A stretch of DNA of 64,000 nt from Neoarius graeffei (Eukaryota > Chordata > Actinopteri > Siluriformes > Ariidae), in the NCBI RefSeq assembly GCF_027579695.1, contig NC_083570.1, positions 98,234,463 through 98,298,462 of the forward strand. Reading direction: 5' to 3'. Shown here one piece after another: positions 36,327 through 46,311 of this stretch. The first letter of the stretch is position 1; each line of letters starts with the position of its first letter. The position numbers were made by a program, and so were the translations under genes. The notes under the pieces were generated by a model. That model was given only the letters and a program-made list of their open reading frames with translations. It ran no database searches and was not told the DNA's origin.

Positions 36327-36911
36327 CAGCATGATTGCCAGGTCGGGGTCCATGTGGACTCTACTGATCCACATGTCATTAATTGGACCATAGTTTTATG
36401 CCAGATGCCCTTCCTGTCGTAGCCCTCCCATTTCTGGGCTTGGGAAACAACCATTCACACCAATGGGCAGTAGCCCCCAAGCATAACTACGTCATCACTT
36501 GTTTATTGCAATGCATTACGGGGGACAGCCAGGGTTGGTAGTTGTGCAATATAGTAGATGTTAGATTAATTTTACGTGATAGCGATGTGAGAGGAGCGAT
36601 TTTGCTGTGCTCTGTCGTGGAAGACAATGAAATTGGTGATTTAAAGAGGTGGAGAACATGTCGAGGGTTTACAGCAGGAAAATCAGAATCTACAGTAAAT
36701 CAAGCTTGGTGAGAAGGTAAAGAGTCTAGACCGAGTCTACCACACTGTACAACAATGGCATCAAATCTCAGAATGTCTTATCAAAATATTTATAAATGAG
36801 TGATTAGTTCAATAAAACTTGATATCAGGAAACATTAGAAAAAAATCTTTGGAAACCTGCTGATCTGCCGTGTCATGGTCAGTATAAATGCATTTACTTC
36901 AATAAATGCCG

Positions 36912-37365
36912 CTAGTGAGGTACACTGAACGTTATCCATACCCGAGAGAGAACCCTTGGCGGTTTGGGAGTTTTATTGGTCCGACAGACTCGTTCGGCTG
37001 CCGAGTGCTTCGGCACGTTGAGAGGCAAAGGCCGAAGAACGCTTCTTTGTTGTACAGGTTTTGGAATATCACTAGTTTCAGATGATGAACAGTGTCGATT
37101 GTTATAATCTTCTATAACCGAAGACCGTTCCGCAGACAATGAAAATATTGCTGGGCCACAGTTTAAGTACGTCTTTTTCCCACCAGAGAAATGCAAGCTA
37201 CAAACACGCCCATTTCGATTCAGTTTGAAGGGTTTCACTGCAGATTAAACTTATCCATTTCTTTCTTCTCTCCTTCTTGACTGGCAGCTGATAAAAGCTC
37301 AAATTCCATGTTCTCTTTGTTGTGGAGACACAGTAAGGCACACAGCAATTCACTTTAGGTGGCAT
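36912..37365 (-). pseudogene. THAP-domain ORF, frameshifted paralogue
   Basis: The start codon corresponding to copy 1 lies at 37365-37363 and opens with the same residues. A 2-bp deletion near 37,206 (the ACAAACA/CGCCCA region) shifts the frame just before the second half of the zinc finger. The downstream frame remains open from 37238 and ends with the same C terminus. About a dozen further substitutions separate the copies. It is probably non-functional. Confidence 0.7.
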
Positions 37366-37395
37366 GGTTAAAACCGGTTAGACAAAACAATGCAG

Positions 37396-37632
37396 TCAAA
37401 TCATTAGTTTTCTTTTGTTTCAGACATGTAAAAGTTTTTACCTTTACCTGACATGTTTCGACGGTGTAACTTCCGTCTTCATCAGAGGGTCACCCGGATG
37501 TTGGTGTGTGACGTGCCTTTATAATCATGTCGAAACATGTCAGGTAAAGGTAAAAACTTTTACATGTCTGAAACAAAAGAAAACTAATGATTTGATTTAA
37601 GAAGAAGACATAATGAAAGTAATATATTTATT
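37396..37632 (-). mobile_element. 237-bp inverted-repeat insert with hammerhead-like core
   Basis: Absent from duplication copy 1 and flanked by a 12-bp duplication AAAACAATGCAG (37384-37395 and 37633-37644). About 65-bp arms (37398-37463 and 37528-37595) are near-perfect inverted repeats. On the - strand the loop side contains CTGATGA (37485-37479), a 5-bp stem GACGG/CCGTC, GAAA (37459-37456) and GTC (37452-37450), in hammerhead order. Penelope-like retroelements are known to carry such motifs, so a Penelope-derived insert is the leading guess. Confidence 0.6.
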
Positions 37633-37732
37633 AAAACAATGCAGTGTTTAACAAAGGTGAAAGTAAACAATATAGCGGACCTGACCCCGGATGTCGCATT
37701 GCGGTAAACAAGCGATGACGTAGATGGAGTTA

Positions 37733-37848
37733 TTTAGAGTAGCCAATTAGCCTAAATGCATGCCTTTGGACAGTGGGAGGAAACCCACACAGACAGCATA
37801 CAAACTCCACATAGAAAGCCCGTCAGCCATTGGGCTTGAATGCAGAAC
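37733..37848 (-). mobile_element. SINE fragment truncated by hAT end (copy 2)
   Basis: Counterpart of 30990-31104. Confidence 0.65.
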
Positions 37849-38995
37849 CAGAGGTGGACAGTAATGAAGTACATTTACTTGAGTACTGTACTTAAGTGCA
37901 CTTTTTGAGTATCTGTACTTTACTTGAGTATTATTTTTTGGAAACTTATGACTTTAACTTCACTACATTTGAAAGACAAATATCGTACTTTTCACTCCAC
38001 TACATTTCTATCAAGGTCCTCGTTACTCGTTACTATGAAGCAGCTTTGAAAGTGGATGTTTTTTTCTTTTCTTTTCTAAAACGTGATGGTTTTTTCGCAG
38101 GTGACACTGAGACAGCCGATCAGTAATCACTCGGGTCACGCCACGTCCATAGACTGGATAAAATCAAGTTCAGTGATTTCTCAGCAGCATTATTTAACAC
38201 GATCAGTTGATGGCAGAATGGAAGGAGGCAGTTCTTCTGGGGAATGCACACACACCCAGGGCTATACCTAGAACCCATGTTTCAGTTTTCTGAAAGGATT
38301 AAAGATTCGTTTCGTTTTAAATGTTTGCTTTGTTTGGGGATAGATTAGGGATAAAATTAGCTCATGTTTTAAGTCGTTTAAATTCTGTAAAGCTGCTTTG
38401 CGACAATGTTTATTGTTAAAAGCGCTATACAAATAAACTTGATTTGATTTGATTTGATTTACCTAATACGAACCACATCACAGCCTACAAAAACTCGCCA
38501 TCCAACCTGCAGAAGCATATTGAGGTATATAAACATTTTATTCCAAGAGAAAGCTTGCAATGAAGTTGTCTATGCTTTTAGAGCTAGCGATAACGTTGCA
38601 ATAGCTATGCAGTCTGGTTAGTCAAATGACTTTCTATGGATTTTCCCGCCAAGTTGCCATAGCCTTGTCCATGGCTAACGTTAACACATAGCTAGTTAAC
38701 TTGGACACTGTTAGTTAGCATGTAAAAACAGAGTTACGCTAACATGAATAACGTTAAATTATCTGAAGTCCTTTCAGAAATATGTTTTAGCATAATCTTG
38801 CCAAATAAGCAATGTAGAAATCTTTCTTTTCTAGTAATCTTAGCTACCCAGTATGATTTTCAGTTTGAAAAGTTTGCTAGCATGTCAGGTGGAGCTTCAC
38901 TGACTAGCTAGCTTAACGTTAAACCACCATGATTCCACAGCATATATTCATTTTGAGAATTCACAAAATAATCCAATAGGTTGCTTCAGAGGCAT
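37849..38995 (+). mobile_element. Tol2-like hAT element, right end missing
   Basis: Matches 31105-32127 and then stops. The right inverted repeat is absent. Repeat Y has inserted at 38336-38460. Confidence 0.78.
38336..38460 (-). mobile_element. Repeat Y, short insert with (GATTT)n tail
   Basis: Copy 1 reads GCTTTGTTTACC without a break. Here 125 bp ending in GATTTGATTTGATTT interrupts it. The insert is the reverse of the 51186 repeat start. Confidence 0.75.
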
Positions 38996-39400
38996 GAGAT
39001 ATTTTTTTTCGGGGTCCGGTTTCCATCAAATCATGTGCTCTGATTCGCTCGCGAGCAGTCCGGAATTCTACGATCCAGACCCCGGTTACGGACCTTTGGC
39101 GACTCACTCATTCACAACAAACATAGTAGCAATTTTTTGTCAAAATTTATTTTCGCATTTCTCAGTATAATCGCATTAATTTTACAGCATGGATAGCGAT
39201 AATGACAGTGCTCAGGGCGAAAGTGAAAGCACCTGGTTTTGTGTCACCGAGATCAAGATTTTTATTTTTGGAAAATTCTGAGCTAACGTAGCTTGTCAAA
39301 CAGGTTTTTGACGAGCTTGTAGCAGGTTTGTTCTAAATATGGTTTCCCTTTTCGGTGCTGTCATTTTCTGTTAGAATTTGGTAAAGAAAAAAATAAATAT
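38996..39400 (+). repeat. Promoter-like TE block, copy 2
   Basis: The outer parts match 2386-2640 and 2925-2975. The interior is different and non-coding apart from a short frame from the ATG at 39189. It abuts the SINE head. Confidence 0.5.
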
Positions 39401-39469
39401 GGGCGGCACGGTGGTGTAGTGGTTAGCGCTGTCACCTCGCAGCAAGAAGGTCCTGGGTTTGAGTCCAGC
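39401..39469 (+). mobile_element. SINE 5' head fused to LTR
   Basis: Only the first ~69 bp (tRNA-like head through the B box) is present. It joins directly to the middle of the 3' LTR. Confidence 0.8.
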
Positions 39470-39696
39470 AGCATATCTGCACTCTCACACACACTCAGAC
39501 ACACGCACACACATCAGTCATCTAGTTGTGGAGAGAGCTCCCTCTGCTCTCGCTCTCTCTCCTTAAATAGGGCGTGGTCACTGGGAAGACACACAAACAC
39601 ATTAATTAACGACAGGTGTAGTGATTCTGCCACTTACCTTCCCTGACTCCGCCCTCCTGTCACAGACCGATGCTTGACCACGCCCCCGCTGCCACA
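39470..39696 (-). repeat. 3' LTR, truncated
   Basis: It begins TGTGGCAGCGGGGG on the - strand, with the TATTTAAGG TATA-like box retained. About 80 bp of R/U5 is missing relative to the 5' LTR and is replaced by SINE sequence. Confidence 0.85.
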
Positions 39697-40165
39697 TACC
39701 CCCACCGCCTGACTCAGGCCGGGCGGCTGTCCGGCCTGCAGCTGACCCCCCCCCCCCCCCCCCTTGACGGGAGAGGAAGTCCGCCACGACCATCTGCGCC
39801 CCCGGCCTGTGGATCACCTTGAAGTTAAAGGGTTGGAGTGCCAGATACCAACGGGTGATCCGCGCGTTGGCATCCTTCATGCGGTGGAGCCACTGGAGGG
39901 GCGCGTGGTCTGAACAGAGGGTGAAAGGGCGTCCCAGCAGGTAGTACCGGAGGGCGAGGACTGCCCACTTGATCGCCAGGTACTCCTTCTCGATGGTGCT
40001 GTAGCGCCCCTCACGCACCAACAGCTTACGACTAATGTATAAGACTGGGCGATCCTCCCCCTCCACCTGCTGGGACAAAACGGCCCCCAGCCCTCTGTCC
40101 GACGCATCCGTCTGCAACATAAAGGGGAGAGAAAAGTCAGGGGGGTGTAAAAGTGGCCCCCACAC
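39602..40165 (-). pseudogene. RNase H part of pol, frameshifted
   Basis: This frame carries RNase H features: LQTDASDRGLG with the first Asp, STIEKEYLAIKWAV with the Glu, and SDHAPLQWL with the second Asp, then VIHRPGAQ and VADFLSR. It should be the C terminus of the pol polyprotein, but a one-base shift in a G run at about 40,155-40,165 separates it from the upstream reverse transcriptase frame. The frame also runs on into the 3' LTR. Confidence 0.88.
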
Positions 40166-42903
40166 AGTGCAGCCTTTACCTTAGAAAAAGCCCGCTGGCA
40201 TTGCTCCGTCCACTGGACCGGATCTGGTGCCCCCTTTTTAGTCAGATCAGTCAGCGGGCTGGTGACGTCCGAATAATTAGGTATAAACCTACGATAATAG
40301 CCAGCCAGCCCCAGGAACTGTCTAACCCCCTTTTTGGTCTTGGGCCTTGGGCAGGCCGCAATTGCTGCTGTCTTGTTAATTTGGGGACACACCTGCCCAT
40401 TGCCCAAGTGGAAGCCCAGATACCGTACTTCCACCCGCCCAATCACACACTTCTTCAGGTTGGCCGTGAGACCCGCTCGCCTCAGCGACCTAAGGACAGC
40501 CCTCAGATGTTCGAGGTGCCTCGGCCAGTCATTACTATAGATGATGATGTCGTTGAGATAGGTGGCCGCATAGGTGACGTGGGGGCGGAGGACCCTGTCC
40601 ATCAGCCGCTGAAACGTAGCGGGCGCCCCAAACAGCCCAAAAGGAAGTGTGACGAATTGGTGTAAGCCGAACGGTGTGGAAAAGGCCGTTTTTTCCCGGG
40701 ATAATGGAGTCAAGGGGATCTGCCAATAACCCTTTGTTAAATCCAGTGTCGAGTAAAAACGAGCCGTGCCTAGCCGATCGAGCAACTCATCAATACGAGG
40801 CATTGGGTATGCATCGAATTTAGACACCGCGTTGACTTTTCTATAGTCTACACAGAACCGGACCGACCCGTCGGCCTTGGGTACCAAGACCACCGGGCTG
40901 CTCCAGTCACTGTGGGACTCCTCGACGATGCCCATTTCGAGCATGGCCTCGAGTTCTTCCTGAACCACCTTTTTCTTGTGTTCGGGTAACCTGTAAGGGC
41001 AGCTACGCACTACCACCCCCGGGGGCGTCTCAATGTGGTGCTCTATGAGGTTAGTGCGGCTGGGCAGGGGCGAGAACACGTCCGAAAACTCGGTCTGCAA
41101 CTGGGCAACCTCCGCGAGTTGGGTCGGGGAGAGGTGGTCTCCACAGGGGACCGGAGAGGTACGTGATGCTAATATTCCTTTTTGAACCTCCGGCCTCAGC
41201 TCCGCCTTCTCCGGAACCACCGACACCAACGCCACGGGGACCTCCTCGTTCCAGAGTTTGAGTAGGTTGAGGTGGTAAATCTGTAGCGCCCCACCCCTGT
41301 CCATTCGCTTCACCTCATAGTCGACATCCCCGACTCGCCGTGTGACCTCAAAGGGTCCTTGCCACTTGGTGACTAATTTAGAGCTCGATGTGGGCAACAG
41401 TATGAGTACTTTATCTCCCGGTGCGAACTCTCTAAGGCACGTACCCTTGTCGTACAGGCGGGTTTGCCGTTCTTGGGCCTGCTGCAAATTCTCCTGGGTT
41501 AGGTGTGTGAGTGTGTGGAGTTTTGCGTGCAGGTCAATAACGTATTGAATTTCATTTTTGCTTGGTGAAGGTCCCTCCTCCCAATTTTCTTGCAGCACAT
41601 CTAAAATGCTGCGCGGCTTACGCCCATATAATAATTCAAACGGGGAGAACCCTGTGGAGGCTTGGGGGACCTCTCGCACTGCAAAGAGCAAGGGTTTGAG
41701 CCATTTATCCCAGTTACGCGCGTCCTCACTTACAAATTTTTTAATTATGTTTTTAAGGGTGCGATTAAACCGTTCCAATAAACCGTCTGTTTGTGGGTGA
41801 TACACGCTGGTGCGGATCGGCTTAATACCTAATAACCCATACAGTTCGTTCAGTGCTCGTGACATAAACAAGGTGCCTTGATCAGTCAGAATCTCTTTTG
41901 GGATTCCAACTCGGGAGATGATGTGGAAGAGCGCCTCCGCAATACTGCATGCTGAGATATTGCGAAGAGGCACTGCTTCCAGGTATCGCGTTGCATAGTC
42001 CACTAGAACTAATATAAAGCAGTACCCTCGTGTTGACCGATCTAATGGCCCGACAAGATCCATCTCAATCCTTTCGAACGGGGTCTCGATTAACGGTAGA
42101 AGGTGCAAAGGCACTTTTGGAATGGCCGCTGGATTTATTAACTGGCATTCGCGGCACGCCGTACACCACCTACGGACATCGCCGCAAATCCCCGGCCAAT
42201 AGAATCGGGCAATTATTCGGGCTAGTGTTTTATCCTGCCCTAAGTGTCCAGCCATGGGATTAAAGTGAGCCGCCTGGAATACCAATTCCCGGTGGCTCTT
42301 CGGAATCAAAAGCTGCGTGACTCGCTCTTTAGTTTGAGTGTCCTGCATCACTCGGTATAATCTATCCTTCATAATCGTGAAGTAGGGGAAGGATGGGGTG
42401 GCGTTTGGCTGGAGCGTTTGACCATTGATTACTCTCACTTGGTCAAACGCATGCCGCAGAGTCTCGTCTCGCGATTGCTCTAATGGGAAATCCGCGAGGG
42501 ATTCCCCAACAGAGAGAGGAGGAGCCGGCGGCTCCTCACTCTGACGCGGAGATGACGTAGACGGCTCTGTGACAGCTGCTCCCGCCAAAGCGACACCGGG
42601 ACCTCCCCCTGTTAAATGGCAGGACCCACTCTTCCCTAAGTGTGTCATTAAATCTTGAAATCCCGGCCAATCAGTCCCCAAAATTATAGAGTGGGCAAGG
42701 CGAGGATTAACTGCCGCCTTCACTATAAATTTTTCCCCTCGGAAATGAATGTGGACCGACACTAAAGGGTAGTTGTGAACATCCCCGTGCACACACAACA
42801 CCTTCACCAATTGTGCTCCCCCCAATGCCTCGTCTTGCACCAGGCTTTGGTGGATTGAGGTCTGATTACAGTGAGAATCCACCAACGCCTGATATGAATC
42901 CCC
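39877..42903 (-). pseudogene. pol: protease, integrase, reverse transcriptase (broken)
   Basis: The 1002-codon frame starts at 42885, six codons after the gag stop (TAA), in the same frame as gag. It opens with the protease motif LVDS-H, where the family has DSG. The integrase follows: zinc-binding H207, H214, C244 and C247, catalytic Asp276, Asp335 and Glu371 (35 residues between the last two), and a GPF motif near 510. The reverse transcriptase comes after (about 600-905): STLDLTKGYW, LPFGLFGAPATFQ, and YLND at 776-779, where the catalytic motif is normally YLDD. The last ~90 codons are shifted out of frame and the RNase H lies at 39602-40165. Integrase before reverse transcriptase marks Gmr1-like Gypsy elements. 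The Gly-to-His and Asp-to-Asn changes plus the frameshift indicate a dead copy. Confidence 0.93.
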
Positions 42904-43222
42904 TTAGATACTCACCGGTATGCGATACGCTCCGGCCTGATTGAGGGCGGCTCCTGGCGTGTCGGGGATCCAAACCACCGCACCCACTTCCATTACCGAG
43001 CACTGCTGTTGGAGGTGGCCCAGTTCCCCGCAGCGCCAGCAAACCGGCCCAGGCTTCCTCTCTGCACTAGTGCTCTGGGGCTCACTCACCTGAGGGGGGG
43101 GGGAGAGACAGACACAGAAGGGAGACACGGGAGGGCACCGCGGGTGCGGCGGGCCAGCTGAGGTGGCGCCGGCCCCCGCCTCCGCGGTGGGGGAATAGGG
43201 CGAGGAGAAAACACAGGAGGAG

Positions 43223-43256
<34 letters not shown>

Positions 43257-43963
43257 GAGAAGAGGTCGTCTGCTGTCCTGCCATCGGGACAGCCACCAGA
43301 TGGTCCTCCGCCAGCTCGATTGCCTGATACAGCGACGCCGGGCGGTGGCACTGGACCCACTCTGCGGTTCCCGCTGGTAAACGCACGACGAACTGCTCCA
43401 GTACCACCTGGTCGATGAGTCCCTCGGCGTCGCAGCTGTCGGCCCTCAACCACTGCCAGCAGGCGTCCCGGAGTTGCTGGCCAAACGCGAACGGCCGGCC
43501 AACTTCCTCCAAGCGCAGAGCATGGAAACGCTGACGTTGTTGCTCCGGGGTGCGTCCCACCCGCTGGAGGACGGCCCGGCGAAGGTCCGCGTAGGCCAGC
43601 CAGCGGTTGGCGGGGAGCTGTAGCGCAGCCAGCTGCACCTCTCCCGTTAGCAGGGGGAGGAGGCGCGCCGCGTGCTGTTCCACCGGCCACCCTGAGGTCT
43701 CTGCTACCTGCTCAAAGAGCGTGAGGAATGCCTCGGGGTCGTCCTGCGGGCCCATCTTCGTGAGGGTGAGGGGGGAAGGGCCCGCGGCAGTGGAGATGGT
43801 GGACCCCGCCGACGCGAGGAGGTGCCAGAAAGCCCGATGATCTTCCTGTTGCGCCAGCACCAGGGCCTCGAACCGTTGTTCTTGCTCCTTTCGGAGGGCG
43901 AGCAGCGCCTGGTGCTGGCTCTGTTGGGCCGTGGATCAGGTCGGCGAAGGTGGAGGACTCCAT
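42904..43963 (-). pseudogene. gag with zinc knuckle, N-terminal frameshift
   Basis: The likely start is the ATG at 43963. A one-base shift near 43,925 moves the reading into the frame that then runs open to the TAA at 42904-42906. That frame contains a helical Gln/Leu-rich stretch, a capsid-like region (PEAFLTLFEQVAE ... WLAYADLRRAVLQ) and a CCHC zinc knuckle CWRCGELGHLQQQC, as usual for RNA-binding gag proteins. A GA/TC microsatellite (43221-43256) inside the gene encodes a Ser-Leu run. The stop codon before pol is in frame, which fits either readthrough or a later mutation. Confidence 0.88.
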
Positions 43964-43985
43964 GGGGCTGTTCTCTTCTGTGCTC

Positions 43986-44003
43986 GTCCGGGTTTCAGCA
44001 CCA
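43986..44003 (-). other. Putative tRNA primer-binding site
   Basis: On the - strand it begins TGGTGCTGAAACCCGGAC, complementary to a tRNA 3' end finishing CACCA, three bases from the LTR. The tRNA species was not determined. Confidence 0.6.
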
Positions 44004-44006
44004 CTC

Positions 44007-44314
44007 TGACAGTTCGTATAGGTGGGTGGAGCACAGAAGGACAGCAGGACAGAACCGAGTTCACAAAACTTGCTTTTATTCAGCTTTTCAGCTTATATCT
44101 GCACTCTCACACTCAGACACACGCACACACATCAGTCGTCTATTTGTGGAAAGAGCTCCCTCTGCTCTCGCTCTCTGTCCTTAAATAGGGCGCGGTCACT
44201 GGGAAGACACACAAACACATTAATTAACGACAGGTGTAGTGATTCTGCCACTTACCTTCCCTGACTCCGCCCTCCTGTCACAGAACGATGCTTGACCACA
44301 CCCCCGCTGCCACA
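44007..44314 (-). repeat. 5' LTR (308 bp)
   Basis: It runs from TGTGGCAG to CTGTCA on the - strand, with TATTTAAGG at about 44,182-44,190 and AATAAAAG further on as a polyadenylation signal. The primer-binding site begins three bases later. Confidence 0.85.
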
Positions 44315-44317
44315 ATA

Positions 44318-44319
44318 AC

Positions 44320-44393
<74 letters not shown>

Positions 44394-44398
44394 GTCTG

Positions 44399-44476
<78 letters not shown>

Positions 44477-44536
44477 ATCAAAAGGGAACCCATCCTCATT
44501 TGGGTGATAACAGACAGAGTGATTATAATAAATAAC

Positions 44537-44613
<77 letters not shown>

Positions 44614-44671
44614 ATCAAAAAGGAACCCATCCTCATCTGGGTGATAATAGAAAGAGTGATTATAATAAATA

Positions 44672-44744
<73 letters not shown>

Positions 44745-44752
44745 CAAAATAC

Positions 44753-44823
<71 letters not shown>

Positions 44824-44881
44824 ATCAAAAAGGAACCCATCCTCATCTGGGTGATAATAGAAAGAGTGATTATAATAAATA

Positions 44882-44938
<57 letters not shown>

Positions 44939-44946
44939 CAAAATAC

Positions 44947-45015
<69 letters not shown>

Positions 45016-45023
45016 CAAAATAC

Positions 45024-45102
<79 letters not shown>

Positions 45103-45160
45103 ATCAAAAAGGAACCCATCCTCATCTGGGTGATAACAGAAAGAGTGATTATAATAAATA

Positions 45161-45227
<67 letters not shown>

Positions 45228-45290
45228 ATCAAAAGGGAACCCATCCTCATCCGGGTGATAACAGAAAGAGTGATTATAATAAATAACTTG
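44318..45290 (+). repeat. Compound (CTAT)n satellite with repeat-Y-derived spacers
   Basis: Long CTAT and some CTGT runs alternate with five copies of a ~60-bp unit (AAAAGGGAACCCATCCTCAT ... GTGATTATAATAAATAA, near 44476, 44612, 44822, 45102 and 45227) and three copies of CTTCAAAATACAT. The 60-bp unit resembles part of repeat Y near 51,390-51,440. Confidence 0.9.
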
Positions 45291-45299
45291 TGTTTTCAG

Positions 45300-45528
45300 T
45301 CCGTTGTTGGTCCGGTTTGGTCTGTGTTTGGAATGACGCCCGTGTGGGCGTGGCCAGGCCCGTGGACGTGTCCCGGAGCCAATCAGAATGCAGCCGCCGC
45401 GCGTCCTGGAGTTTGAGCGCTCGGTTATAGCGGACTGCTGGCGCGAGCGGCATCGGAAACGCTGCTGGACTTAACCGAGAACCGTCAGTCCGCGCACAGC
45501 CTCCACATCTCCACAGCCTGGAATCGGC

Positions 45529-45571
<43 letters not shown>

Positions 45572-45926
45572 GTGCATAACGCACGCGCTTTACGTTTTTG
45601 AACTTTACCGCTGTTGTTGTTGTTGGTGATTTTTTCTTTTTCTTATGCCAGAGACATTAACACTCTGACCGATTCTGAACGGAACCGAGCGGCACCGGAT
45701 GACGGTCGGGAAGTTTGAAATCATTTCGTGCGCGCGACTCAGCCAGTGAGCGTGCTGAACTGCGCTCGCGCGCCTGGACGCACTCACTGTGTGTAAAGGG
45801 CGGCTGTGTGCACGCGCGCGCGCTTCATTCGTAAAAAGAAGAGTGTCCGACCTGTTCCGGTAGGCACGAGCTTCGGATATACCCACAACAACAACAACAA
45901 CTGTTGTGTCTCCATCCGTGAAGGAA
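45300..45926 (+). promoter_or_regulatory. CpG-rich promoter and 5' UTR
   Basis: GC- and CpG-rich sequence, in contrast to the surrounding repeats. There is a CCAAT box at 45379-45383 (GAGCCAATCAG) and no clear TATA box. Two short upstream reading frames (45645-45668 and 45699-45749) precede the main ATG. A (TTA)n run at 45,528-45,571 probably lies in the transcribed leader. The transcription start was not determined. Confidence 0.6.
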
Positions 45927-45969
45927 ATGTTCCGGCTGGGAATCCCGCTGCACCTGCTCTTCATCACAG
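45927..45969 (+). CDS. First coding exon of a secreted or membrane protein (signal peptide)
   Basis: The ATG has a purine at -3. The 14 codons read MFRLGIPLHLLFIT, a basic then hydrophobic start typical of a signal peptide. The exon ends ...ACAG|GTAAGC, a strong splice donor, after one base of the next codon (phase 1), the usual phase after signal-peptide exons of extracellular proteins. The CpG-rich promoter directly upstream supports a real first exon. No second exon was found in the next 18 kb, so intron 1 would be long. I do not recognise the protein from 14 residues; cell-surface receptors and adhesion proteins often have this architecture. An upstream noncoding exon or a false exon remains possible. 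Confidence 0.5.
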
Positions 45970-46311
45970 GTAAGCACCAGGCGCGCGCCTGCCTTATTGC
46001 ACTGCATCATCAGCATCATCAGCATCACTGTCCAGTTTAATATCCATGGTGCTTCAATCCAAAAAAAAAAGTTCACTCTTAAACTCCGAATAGACACTGT
46101 TTTCTCAATATATACCTCATATATATCTTTTTGCATACATGCACATGATTTGCATGACAGCAGTGCAGTGCAGCACGTTTACACAGAGTTATACCCAGCC
46201 CAGAGAGCAGCAATCACATAGTCTGTTACTTTTAATTCTGCATATGAGCAGTTGGTTGGAGGTCTGGCAGGCACAGCCGGACTGTCAGTGCATGGCATCT
46301 TCTGATGCTCC

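Larger units (their letters stand above)
39470..44314 (-). mobile_element. Gmr1-like Ty3/Gypsy LTR retrotransposon
   Basis: A 4.8 kb element on the - strand. The 5' LTR is at 44007-44314 and the 3' LTR at 39470-39696, with about 96% identity over the shared part by eye. A likely tRNA primer site lies at 43986-44003 (plus strand ...TTTCAGCACCA) and a purine-rich tract (GGCGGTGGGGGTA) abuts the 3' LTR. Gag and pol lie between them, with no envelope gene. Pol places integrase before reverse transcriptase, the arrangement of Gmr1-type elements. Confidence 0.93.

Noticed and set aside
40153..40665. 170-codon frame on the + strand opposite pol
   Set aside because: Antisense shadow of the GC-rich reverse transcriptase region.
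43082..43690. 202-codon frame on the - strand inside gag
   Set aside because: Alternative frame of GC-rich gag. The zinc knuckle and capsid-like motifs are in the other frame.
39470..44314. Envelope gene or retrovirus
   Set aside because: Pol runs directly to the purine tract and 3' LTR, with no room or frame for an envelope. The domain order is of the Gmr1-type retrotransposon.
44288..45258. Long frames coding (YLSI)n
   Set aside because: Pure translation of CTAT tetranucleotides.
44318..45290. CRISPR-like array with ~60-bp repeats and variable spacers
   Set aside because: The spacers are all (CTAT)n of varying length. This is a compound satellite.
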